Assembly (NCBI GenBank): GCA_016859345.1
Contig: CM029134.1
Location: 12,055,060 to 12,119,059 of the forward strand
DNA: 64,000 bases
Source: Istiophorus platypterus
Taxonomy: Eukaryota; Chordata; Actinopteri; Istiophoriformes; Istiophoridae
Reading direction: 5' to 3'
The notes beneath the pieces are model-generated. The model saw only the letters and a program-made list of their open reading frames with translations. It searched no databases and was not told where the DNA came from. Positions 25,406 to 36,221 of this stretch are shown piece by piece. Position 1 is the stretch's first letter. Each line of letters begins with the position of its first letter. The position numbers and the translations under genes were made by a program.

Positions 25406-25640
25406 TTGGCAGTTATTTAGGTACACCTAGCTAAAACTGCTGCAGTGTAATGCAAGAGTCCTGTAATAAATCTCCTACATTGTATTTATATTGTACAGTT
25501 TCTGTTGAAACTGTTTCAGAGAGGTGCAGATTAAACCTCACAATAATATTAGTGGATGTAGTGTGTGGTGCTGCTGAATTGCATAGTGTGACAAGGACAG
25601 GTGTTTCTATTGTTTTGTCCACTGCGTTTATATAACTGAG
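25406..25640 (+). repeat. Interspersed repeat, family B, copy 2
   Basis: It starts TGGCAGTTATTTAGGTACAC, then CTAGCTAAAACTGCTGCAGT, TTGAAACTGTTTCAGAGAGG and GTGACAAGGACAGGTGTTTC. It is colinear with the copy at 12411-12610 and less decayed. Confidence 0.8.
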
Positions 25641-25933
25641 GGTAGGACACGCTTCTCTGCACAGTGCCATACAGACAATTCAACAGCAACACAAACTACA
25701 TCCTCAAAAATGACCATAAAACATAATCAAAATTTATCGATTGATTATTGGGACAGGGAATTGACTAAAGATCAACCTCGCATCACATTCAAAGTAGCTG
25801 TTTTAATCTACTATCATTCCATTTTCCATGCACAATTGGAAACGCTGTTTGGGAAACGATGATAATAACATTAATTTATGTACAGCTAATAGTGTGCTTT
25901 GACACAAATTGTATGCAGTAATTGGTCTGCAAA

Positions 25934-25975
25934 ACACATCTTTGTACTCAGTACAAACTGAGTACAAAGATGTGT
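25934..25975. repeat. Perfect 17-bp inverted repeat, 8-nt loop
   Basis: Arm ACACATCTTTGTACTCA (25934-25950) and arm TGAGTACAAAGATGTGT (25959-25975) are exact reverse complements around GTACAAAC. A second nested hairpin, TTTGTAC-TCA-GTACAAA, is possible inside it. No gene is adjacent. Confidence 0.95.
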
Positions 25976-26328
25976 CATTGTAGGTTGTGTAGTTTTTCAA
26001 ATTGGACACTGATGTGATTGTTTATGTAGTTTTGTTTAACCCCGCCCCCCATTGATCTCTTTCTATATATCTATATCTATTGTATATCCTCATTAAATCC
26101 TACTCTATAATTACTTGGTCCTTTGTATTGTGCAGCCTAGTTTTGATGTCCCAAGGATTCCACTGTCCGCTCTCTTCCTTAATGAACTAATCTCAGTGCT
26201 CGGGGCGTTGTGGGTTAAGGGATAACACTCCACCTCGCTCTTTCATTCATAAATACAATACCTGCGTTGTGGTGTAGTGGAGGGGGAGGCATTGAGAGCT
26301 TGTTGCAAAGCAATAGGGGGAGATCAAA

Positions 26329-26344
26329 GGAGGAGATCTCCTCC
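26329..26344. repeat. 16-bp perfect palindrome
   Basis: GGAGGAGATCTCCTCC is fully self-complementary. It sits in an unannotated GC-richer patch (26200-26800). Confidence 0.95.
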
Positions 26345-26919
26345 ATCATGGTAGCATGTGTCAAACTCAGGGACAGAGCTGGACTGTATAATTATGGAAA
26401 TGTGTCCTTTCTGTCCGCCACGTTCTCGTCCGTCGTACTGGAGCCGTCGGTGCTCTTTGCCCCGCGCGAGCCTTCGTTCTCCCCGCTTCCGGTCCCACGC
26501 CATCCCCCACTGCGGCCTACAGGGCACGGCTTGCCCAGAAATGAGATCATACTCGGGCAAGGGTGCCAAAAAAACCAAGGCCCAGGCGTTTCAGCACTCT
26601 CTTCTGCCACCCCAAACACTCCTCCCACTCGTCTGTGTGGGCACTGCGGCTCTCGAACACATGCTCCCCTATGTAAACACCCACTCCCTGCAAACACAGA
26701 CACATCAACTCAGAGACACACAAACACAGAGACGCAAACAAACACATAGGCGCAGACACAGGCAGGGGCACAAGGACACAAACACGGATCTACAGCACGA
26801 ATGCACACGTTTTAGATGCTTTATCTGACCCCTCCAATCACATTAGTACGTTCACACACTTACAGACGCACACACATTCACACACTCTCCCCTGTGCCTG
26901 CTGTGCTAATACAGTAGTT

Positions 26920-27625
26920 GTTTTGAATCGCAGTGTGTTTGTTTTGCATCGCTATGTGCTCATTTTTAAGTCTCATTTCGGTTGTTTTGTGTCTATTTAT
27001 AGTAATTCTGCATCTCTTTGTGGCGACTTTATGTCTTTTTTTAGTTGTTTTGTATCTATTTTTAGTCATTTTGCGTCTATGATGAGTCATTTTTCATCTC
27101 CCTAGTTATTTCTCTCTCTTTGTGGTCATTATATTTCTCTTTTTTGTCATTCTACAGCAAATTTTGTTGTTTTGCAGTTATCTTAAGTCATTTTTCATTT
27201 TTGTTTATCCTTCTACATTCATGTTACGTCTTTTTTTTTGTTTATTTTTAAAATGTTACTCTTGTTCTTAAGCATCTATTTTGGTCAAATTTGTGTCTTT
27301 TTGTGGTTCTTCTACGTTTCTCTATCCTTGTCTTAATTTCTTAGTCATTTTTTTGGCTATTTTGAATTGTTGTGCATCTCCTTCTGTCTGTTTTGCATCT
27401 GTTTCAGTAACTTTTTGTCTCTTTGTGGTCTTTTCTTTTTTTTGTGTCTCATTTTGTCTCTTGGGATTTTTTGCATATATCATTAGTTAATCTTACTTCT
27501 CTTTTTGGTCAATTTGTCTTTGTTTCAGTGACTTTTTTACAGATGAGGCCCAGGGGCCCCCTGACTGCTTGGGCCCCTGGGCCTGCTAGGCCAGTTCAGT
27601 AATATATCCACGACAGTGTCTGTCT
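26920..27625 (+). repeat. Interspersed repeat, family D (TTTGTGGTCATTTTGCATCTC units), copy 1
   Basis: Degenerate units of about 30 bp, based on words such as TTTGTGGTCATT and TTTTGCATC, run for about 600 bp. They are followed by a GC-rich tail with GGGGCCCCCTGACT and GGGCCCCTGGGCC and the terminal word AGTAATATATCCACGACAGT. The tail is repeated almost exactly at about 33170-33225, which marks both as copies of one family. Confidence 0.8.
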
Positions 27626-27998
27626 AAATGCCAACAGGAAATGCCAGAGGACCTGTAACACACACTTCGTACCCTACTGCACTCTTTAACACAATCGCCA
27701 CGATCTGTCATCTTCGTTTTCCATCATCGCAAGATGCCAAGTTATGTAAGAAAAAAATCTATTCTACAACATATTTCATTGCTGGGAAAGCATTTGTACA
27801 GTGGAGCTGCTGTGTTCTTCATCATTTGTGCGAAGTAGACAAAGTTGCCATCAGTTTTTCCTCCCACAGGTGCAGGAGTTCATGGAAAACGGGCGAAAAC
27901 GTAGGCTTCATAGTCAATTAGGTTATAAAACCAGCCCTTCTCCTCAGGTTGCTGCTATTCCCGGACTGCTGTTGCTTTGAGAGGAGATCTGTGGGATC

Positions 27999-28015
27999 TG
28001 CCGCCCCCTGGTGGT
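27999..28015 (-). promoter_or_regulatory. CTCF-like core motif
   Basis: The minus strand reads CCACCAGGGGGCGGC, a close match to the vertebrate CTCF core. It lies in the gene desert between npas4 and efemp2, next to the minisatellite and CT tract. Occupancy is unknown. Confidence 0.5.
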
Positions 28016-28090
28016 CGGACCCGCTCTGCTCCGATTACATAAAGCAGGGCTGTGTGCGCGTGAGCCCCCCCCCAGCGAGGACAGATGGGA

Positions 28091-28198
28091 GGTGTGTGAG
28101 TGCGTGGTGTGGTTGTGTGAGTGCGTGGTGTGTGTGGGTGCGTGGTGTGTGTGAGTGCGTGGTACGTGTGTGTGCGTGGTGTGTGTTAGTGTGTGGGA
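28091..28198. repeat. GT-rich minisatellite, unit about 20 bp
   Basis: Five to six units of the type GTGTGTGAGTGCGTGGT with small variations. It directly precedes the CT tract. Confidence 0.85.
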
Positions 28199-28239
28199 CT
28201 GGGCGGAGCCAACAGCAGTGTACTGTGAAATAAGGGCTT

Positions 28240-28240
28240 T

Positions 28241-28278
<38 letters not shown>

Positions 28279-29155
28279 CCCCTCTCTCTCTCTCTTTTCC
28301 TCTCTCTTTCCTCTCTCTCTCTTTCCCCCTCTCTCTCTTCCCCCCTCTCTCTTTTCCCCTCTCTCTCCCCCCTCTCTCTTTTCCCCTCTCTCTCCCCCCT
28401 CTCTCTTTTCTTCTCTCTCTTTCCCCTCTCTCTCTTTCCCCGTCTCTCTCCCCCTCTCTCTTTTCCTCTCTCTCTCTCTTTCCCCCCTCTCTCTCTTTTC
28501 CCCTCTCTCCCCCCTCTCTCTTTTACTCTCTCTTTCCCCTCTCTCTCTCTTCCCCTCTCTCTCTTTCCCCCCTCTCTCTCTTTTCCCCTCTCTCTCTCCC
28601 CCTCTCCTTTTCTCTCTCTCTTTTCCCCCTCTCTCTCTTTCCCCTCTCTCTCTTCCCCCTCTCTCTCTTTTCCCCTCTGTCTCTTTTCCCCTCTCTCTAT
28701 TTTCCTTTCTCTATTTTCCTCTCTCTTTTCCCCTCTCTCTCATTTCCCCTCTCCCCCCTTTTTTCCTCTCTCTCTCTTTTCCTCTCTCTCTCTCTTCCCC
28801 CCTCTCTCTCTCTTTTCCCCTCTCTCTTTCTCCCCCTCTCTTCTCCTCTCTCTCTTTTCCTCTCTCTCTCTTTTCCCCTCTCTTTCTTCCCCCTCTCTTT
28901 TCCTCTCTTTTCCTCTCTCTCTTCCCCCCTCGCTCTTTTCCCTTCTCTCTTCCACCCCTTTTCTCTCTCTCTCTCTTTTCCCCTCTCTATCTCTTTTCCT
29001 TCCTTTCTCTTTTCCCCTCTCTCTCTCTTCCCCTTCTCGCTCTTTTCCCTTCTCTCTTCCCCCCCTTTTCTCTCTCTCTCTTTTCCCCTCTCTTTCTCTT
29101 TTCTCTCTTTCTCTTTTCCCCTCTCTCGCTCTTCCCCCCGTCCCTTTCCCTTCTT
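28240..29155. repeat. 0.9-kb polypyrimidine tract (CT/TTTTCCCC)n
   Basis: It is almost pure C/T on + for over 900 bp: CTCTCTCT blocks separated by TTTTCCCC or CCCCCC spacers. All three forward frames are open for long stretches and give Ser/Leu/Phe/Pro repeats, which are low-complexity artefacts. The mirror-like purine/pyrimidine asymmetry can favour triplex (H-DNA) formation. Confidence 0.95.
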
Positions 29156-30913
29156 CCTTGTTTATTTTTTTTCTTTTTGGGTCAGAAGAATTAGTTACCA
29201 CACAATTGAGCCGCTGTGGCAGTAAAAATAGAGCAGACGGCTGCAGCCTTTTTTTTTGTAATTTAATCTGCAGCCCTTCCTCCTGAATTTTACGGGTGAT
29301 GTGTAGTGGGAGACAAGACTTAATCTGCCTCGTCCTCACCCAGAAATGTAAAGTTTTCTGATCATTAGTGAAGATGAGAGAAATCAAAATGTGGTGGTGA
29401 TGATTTCTGTCTTTTTTTTTCTTTAACATGGAGCCTGTTTTGGACAGGGCAGAAATCCCAATGATGTAGACAGAAGTGAATACATCTCATCTCGAACGGC
29501 TGTGTCGAGTGTGTAGGCTGCAGGTAGAGGCAGGTGTTTCCAGGTTTTTTGAACACATCTGGGGACCCTCCCCTGTGTCATGGGCCCCGCTCAGCGAGTT
29601 ACTGACGGGGTTCCCAGCTGATGACCCTGCAGTCTTGCCTGCACTCTTACACTCCTGCTCGACTTCATGCATAAACCGTTTTCCTCTCTTTGGCGAGACG
29701 GCATTCAGGAAACCTTCCTTGTACCAGCGGGGTCGCCAGCTTTTGGTTATCGGCGATAAACAGTAGATAAACAGTGGTGGCGACTGGACTTCTGATCAAG
29801 CCACAGCTGCCTATCAAGCCAGTGGGGCCGGCTTTTGGCCTAAATAGATAGAGTGTAGATTTAAGGCCAGGTCAAACCAGATAGCAAATATTCAATCTTC
29901 GGGTTAAAGTACGATTTAAAGGCAGCTTAAAGGTACATTAGAAAATGATGTTTCCTCTCAGAGGGTTCAGTATGTCGGCACAGCTAGCACCGTTCAGGAC
30001 ATCTCATCCACTGTGTGGAAATCAGTCCTGGATGATCCTCTGGAAGAGATCAGGGAACGTATTTGTGAGACTGACCAGTTAACTCTTCCTCTTTGAATTC
30101 TTAAATGTTAAACCTGAATATAATGTTTGAAGACACTTCTGATGCCCTTATTTCACTACTCCAAGTAGGTTTTCTAGTCTGGGGTCTTCTTCCCCTCACA
30201 GTGGACGGCCTAGTCATTATGGCCTCATTACTTCCCCCTGTGGCTGAGGGTGGAAAACAGCCACTTGTACTTGAAAGTTTGCGAGTTAGATTGGCTGTTT
30301 TTTCCCCCAAAAGCCACAAGGGGCAGCATCGAGCCCATCCTGCACTTAAAAACAACCTTGGTCAAGCGACAAAACTCCGTTATTTATGGAGCCAATCCAA
30401 ACATACGGGGCTAGAAAATAGCCCAAAACCCAGCGCAAGGCCTAATGCTAAACATATAACAATAACACTGCTCTAGGAATGCTTTTAGCACATTGTCAAT
30501 GAAGATTATTAGGGCTATAACTGACAACTATTTCCATTATTATTTTTACTGAAAATATATATATTTTTTAATTAAAATGTAAAAAGAAAAAAACGGTTCA
30601 ATATCAGTTTCCCAGAGTCCAAGCTGATGTAGTCAAAAAGCTTTCTTAATGCAATCAATAGTCTAAAATCAAAGGATATAAGGTTTATACTATTATAGAA
30701 CAGCAGCAAAAGCAGCAAATCCACACACTGGAGAAGCTGGAATTTAGAAAATGTTAAATAGTTGCCAATCAGTCGATTAATGTCGACCAACCAAATAGCA
30801 AATTGTTTCAGCCGAAGACGCTCCAGAGGGATGGATGCTACAGAGTAAAAAGACCTGAAAGAAATAATCTGAGATCAGTTTCACTTTGACACAGAAATGT
30901 AAAGGTATATTGT
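29156..30913. other. Intergenic, downstream of efemp2
   Basis: No coding exon is recognised. A family A repeat in reverse orientation occupies about 30510-30800. The short ORFs at 29476-29766 and 30105-30476 lack family resemblance and splice context. Confidence 0.5.
30510..30800 (-). repeat. Interspersed repeat, family A, copy 4 (reverse)
   Basis: It reads on the minus strand: CAGTCGATTAATGTCGACCA near 30770-30792 corresponds to the GATTAATC words, and GAGAAGCTGGAATTTAGAAA and CAGCAAATCC match the reverse of CTGGTTCCAGCTTCTC and GGATTTGCTG in other copies. Confidence 0.7.
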
Positions 30914-30919
30914 TTTATT
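30914..30919 (-). terminator. efemp2: Candidate poly(A) signal of efemp2
   Basis: AATAAA on the minus strand, about 765 nt after the efemp2 stop codon. It follows (minus-strand sense) a T run at 30939-30953. Confidence 0.5.
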
Positions 30920-31682
30920 TGAGTTTAAATCTTAGACAAAAAAAAAAAAAAAAGTACAACACAATCAGCAACGTGACAACAATCTGAAACATGGCAGGTA
31001 CAGAGAGCTTGAACATGGAATGAATAGCGGAGGGTGAAGGAGGAGTGTGGATGCTGAGGTCTGATCTGAGTGGTTACTGATGCAAGTCTGTCAACAGGAA
31101 ACAGGGCTGACAAGGGTAATGTGACAAACAGAGTGGAACCGAAGATAAGGATGTAAACTAGCTAAAACAAATAAATCTAATGACACTGGGCATGAATCAC
31201 GCCACCTGTTTGCAAATGGCACAGATTTGCTATCACCCTGATACAGGTCTGAAGGAAAAAAAAAATCCCTTTTTATACACACTAACCACAGAATGATGCT
31301 GTCAGACGGGTGCAAAGTAAAAAATAACATTAAAAATGATATTCTAGGAAACGGAATAACAGACAGATTAAATATGAGGGAACAATTTGATCGGACTAAT
31401 TATTTTAAGGCAGCTCTTTATCTGTGAGACATGTAAATTCATACTGTATTGTCTGTATGTTCTTACATGTAATATTGTGGGGTGACAGAAATGTGTGGCT
31501 TTCAAAAGAAAAGCTCGGAGTGTAACGTCACAGTGAATTGTTGAACTGCACTGACCACTTCTTTTTAGAGCTTCTTTTTTCCTTTTTTTGCATCCGTGTT
31601 TCTCCCCAGCTCTTTCCCTCCATCTTTTTTCTTTGTGTCCCTCCAGCCTTCTTCTTCGTCATCTTCTTCATTCTCCTCCTCT

Positions 31683-34600
31683 TTAAAAAGTGTACGGCCC
31701 GACGTAGATGGAGAGTCTGAGGGCGGAGCTGCCATGGTAGCTGAGCAGAGGGTTAACCGACACCATCTCCAGGTCCAACGTGTACTCTCTGGGCCCCGAC
31801 ACAGCGCGGGCCAGCACTAGCATGCCACTGATATTATTGATTTGCTGGAGAAGACAAAAAAATATATAGCACTAAGCACATTGTTACAGCAGAGGGACCT
31901 GACATCAGTGCACAGGTAAGTTTTTGAACTTCTATACCAAGTAGCACATGTAAAGAATTCACATGAAAAAACATGAATTCACTAATAACAGCACCTGTTT
32001 GCTACGTACCAGTGGATGAACTGAAAAATATCAATGGATTACTTCAATACTAAAGAAAACTTAAAAACCTAATGATTCTTAGGCAAGGTCTGACATGATT
32101 AGGAGGGCGCTTTGTCTGTGATTATGCAGGTTCCTGGACTTTTTATTTGTGATGAGCATCAGAGAAGATTGTATCCTTGTGAAGTGTGAATCACACTGGA
32201 TCTAAAATATGTGTATCTGCCGCTGCAATCGTCGCTAACTTTACTTTATTTTGCACAAAATCCTGTTTCTGGCATAGATGTAGAATTTAAAGGTGTTATA
32301 TGTAACATAAACCCTTGTTAATGATGACACCATTGGCTGTTTAGCAAGCCGCCTCAGTAGGGAGGCACAAGGGAGCATTCTGGGCATCGGCCAGAACAGT
32401 GACGTTCCACACACAAGACTGGAGACGATTGACCAACATCACGTTGATAGATGAGGTAACTAAAGTTACACTCTTATTACTGACTATAAATTATATTTGA
32501 ATAAATAGACCGTGCTTGACTCTCCAATGCTACCGCAGTGCTAAAGAGGATTGCGGAGGCAGGACTGGCTATGCCAGACTAACCGAATGATTTTTGAGAT
32601 AGAATTTATAAAGCATAGAATTGTTATCAACTTCCTAGCTAGCAGGAGTTCAACATTTAACAAAAGATTTGTCCTGCTCCAATATATCCACCTAACCCCA
32701 ACAAGAACTGATATTTATGGTCAATGACTTAAACACCAGATGTCTTAAGTCTGACAATGACAGTTCTCACCCTGATGTAGAAGTCTCCATTCTCGTCACC
32801 GGACCGGATGCGAAAGGTGTTGTAAGCCCCCGGAGAGACGCTGGTGGCTTGAATCTGAAAGATGTCGGAGGGGGCAGAGCGCTCTGAGGTGATGGTCATA
32901 TAGCGGTGGACGATGGAGAAAGGCAGGTCTCGACAGGCTGGCTTGCTGACAGGACACACACAGCGGCTGGACATACACAGTGGAGGAAAAAAAATAATTC
33001 AGAGTGATTTTGCATCTCCTTGTGGTCATTTGTGTGTCTCTGTGGTCGTTTTGCATCCCTCTGTAGTCGCTTTGCTTATTTCTGCGGTCATTCTGGGCCT
33101 ATTTGCGGCCACTTTGCACCTTTAAGTAGTGATTTTGAAATGTTAACAGTCACTTCAAACGGAGGATCCGACCCCGGGGGCCCCTAAGCCCCTAGAGCCT
33201 CTTCAGTAATCCATCCACGATAGTAGGAGCAGAAAAAAGCATCAACAGTGGTTTATAAATCAGCCAGCAGAGGGAGTAATATGGCTAAGAGGAAAGTTTT
33301 CTTAAAATCTAAACAAATATTGAACAGTAGCCATTTTTTCCTTCATGTTTTTCTAAAACACATTTTATACAACCAAAATCATCTGGGATACGTTAATAAT
33401 GACCAACACCTGTTACCAATCCAACACTTGTTCACAACTGTAATAGTTTTCTTATTGCACAGGACCATGCTTAAAAGGAAAGGTTGGACTCATATATGGA
33501 AAAAGTAATTGGGGTAATCTTGCAGTTTGAGCCATACTCTATACAGGGGCTGATTATATTCTGAATTGAGGACCTGGCACATATTTGAGTAATTGGGAAA
33601 AGGTGTGGGGAGAGTGTGTTTTTATGTGTATGAACACACTCAAGCTTTCATGAGTTGTCACTCACTTCTCAGACACCTGGATGTATGGGTCCTGGCACCG
33701 GTTGGTGTCCACACACTGGTATCCTCCATTGATATTCACGCACGTCTGCGTCTCAGTACACTGGTGTTCGCCCGTTTCACATTCATTTATATCTGTCGGG
33801 GGGGAAAAACGGCTCATGATGTTTGACCCGACAGGGACGGGACAAGATAGGTGTGTAAAAGAACAGAGCTTCTGTTGACGAATGAATAAGTACTGAGTCA
33901 GCGCAGCATTTGCAAATCCGGGAGCAAGGGGATGTTAGTTTTGGGAGGAAACGGAAGCAGGTGTGCTTACCCTGGCATAGTCTGGTTCCCAGCAGCTGGT
34001 ATCCTTCAGGGCACACACAGGAGAACTTCCCTGGTTCATTGACGCACTGGTACTGGCACAGGTAACTGGAGTAGCTGCACTCATCGATGTCTGTCAAGTC
34101 GCCAGTTCAGGTTTTATTAACTCACCATCCATCAAAGACAGAAAGGGGCAGACAGAAAGGGTCTCTTACCGTTACAGGCAAAGCCATCGGGCCCCAGCTC
34201 GTAGCCCTGGTCACAGCGACAAAGGAAGGTGCCGTATGTGTTGTAGCACCTCTGAGAGCAAGGGGCACCCATGTCACATTCATTCACATCTGAAAGGAGG
34301 TGAGGTGGATTTTATAGTACACTATAGATGTAAATTTTAAATGCTGCATGAGGTTTTCGTTATTTTTGTGGGACAGCAGACTGGAAAGCACACACATCCC
34401 CAAAACTTTTATAGGTTCTGGATCAAGAACTTGAACTCAAGGCAGAAATCTGAATGAAAGCTCCAAATAAATTTATAGTCCCAAAAAAAACACATTTTAT
34501 AAATCAACTTATTACTATGAGTGATAGGGTCCAACATGAACTACTTTTCTGCCAAAATTGAAATACTATTGGTTCCTTCACCCAGACAGATTTATATCTG

Positions 34601-36183
34601 TGCTGTTTCTTTTTTAATTATAGGAGTTGTAGTATAGTTTGGTACTTTACGACAGCTTTGAGATAATTGTATTTTATTTGATTATTTCAGTTTTCTGCTG
34701 TTTTTATACTTTTATTCCTCTACATTTAAGAGGAAGCTAATGTAGTTATTGCATTTATAATATTGTAAGTACAATAACTACATTTATTTGACAACTGTGG
34801 TTACATTTAGTTAGTTTTCAGATGGAGATTTTACATACAAAATATACTGTATGATCAGTTCTAGATCTAGCTGAAATGATTTATGAAAAATAATAAACTT
34901 GTTCATGAAATTTTAGTGAGTTAGTTGCAGCCCTATTTAGTTTAGTAAAAAGTATTAGTACAGTACAGAAACTACTGAACAGTATATAATGTAGTTAAAG
35001 TGAACTCTACTTTGACTAACTACAACACTAAATCACCTCTGACATGATTATGCATCAGTAATTATCCTATCTCATTATCTTATCTTAAGATAATGATGTT
35101 ACTCTGACTGGAGCCATTCTGCTGGATCATGAGAACTTTTACTTTTGATACTTTACATTTTTGCGGTTGTTACTTTTTTTATGTTTTACTTTTACTTTCA
35201 TACTTCTAAGTGAGGTTATGAATGCAGGGCTTTTACTTGAATGGAGCAGTTTTAACAGCGTTGTACTGCTTATTTTTGCTTATGTGGCTGAAATAATCTT
35301 AATGCTTCTTCCATTACCGGTTGCATCACTCACCAATGCAAGATCGGTTGTTTCCTGCCAGCTGAAAACCAGGTTCACACTGGCAAGAGAAGGAACCGGG
35401 GACATTGACACAGCGATGTTGGCAGTATCTGTACCTGCACTCGTCGATGTCTGGGAGAGAAAGATAAGAGTCAGAGGAGGTTGTCAAGCTCACTTCCGCG
35501 GCTGTAAACAACTTCACCAGAGGACATGAAGTATAACATTTTTTTGAGTTGCCATATTTAAACCTACTTAGCTACACTAGTTAAAAGGATGAATTCAGAC
35601 AATCTCACCGATACACTCTGTGCCAACCTTGCGGTAACCATCCGGACACTGGCAGGTGAAGGCGCCCAGTGAGTTGATGCACTCCTGGCTGGGCTGGCAG
35701 TCATGTTCGTCTCGCTCGCACTCATTGATATCTGTGTTGGTCGTTGAAGTGAACCAGGGACACGCATGTCAAAAAAAGAAAGAAAAAAAAGAAAAGAACA
35801 CATAGTGGTTGCCGTGAGCAAGCGCAGCATCATTTGGCCTGACTCTGTGATATGCCGTGATTGTTAGAGGGGGGACTGCGGTGACTCTGCTCCCCTAACT
35901 TGCACCCGACAGCTGACAATATCACATCATGTTGAATCACGTTTGCTGTCTCATGCAGACCCACAACGAACACCTCTCTGTCCTCCGAGCACAAGTAGGT
36001 TTTCTCGGCTCTTAAAGCACAGCAGCTGTCCTCGTGTGAAATCTCCCACATTCCTACACTGTCCGCCTGCCCCCTGTGGACTCGTACTCACTCACACCCA
36101 CACAGATTGCACCAACATGCTGCATCCAGTCCTGACACCTGCTGCGGCCACCTGTCCCTCACAATCTGTGGCCACTGACAGTA

Positions 36184-36221
<38 letters not shown>

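Noticed and set aside
28155..29225. 356-codon plus ORF rich in Ser, Leu, Phe and Pro, and its Glu/Arg-rich minus counterpart
   Set aside because: Both are translations of the CT tract. Open frames are expected from the repeat, and no unique domain is present.
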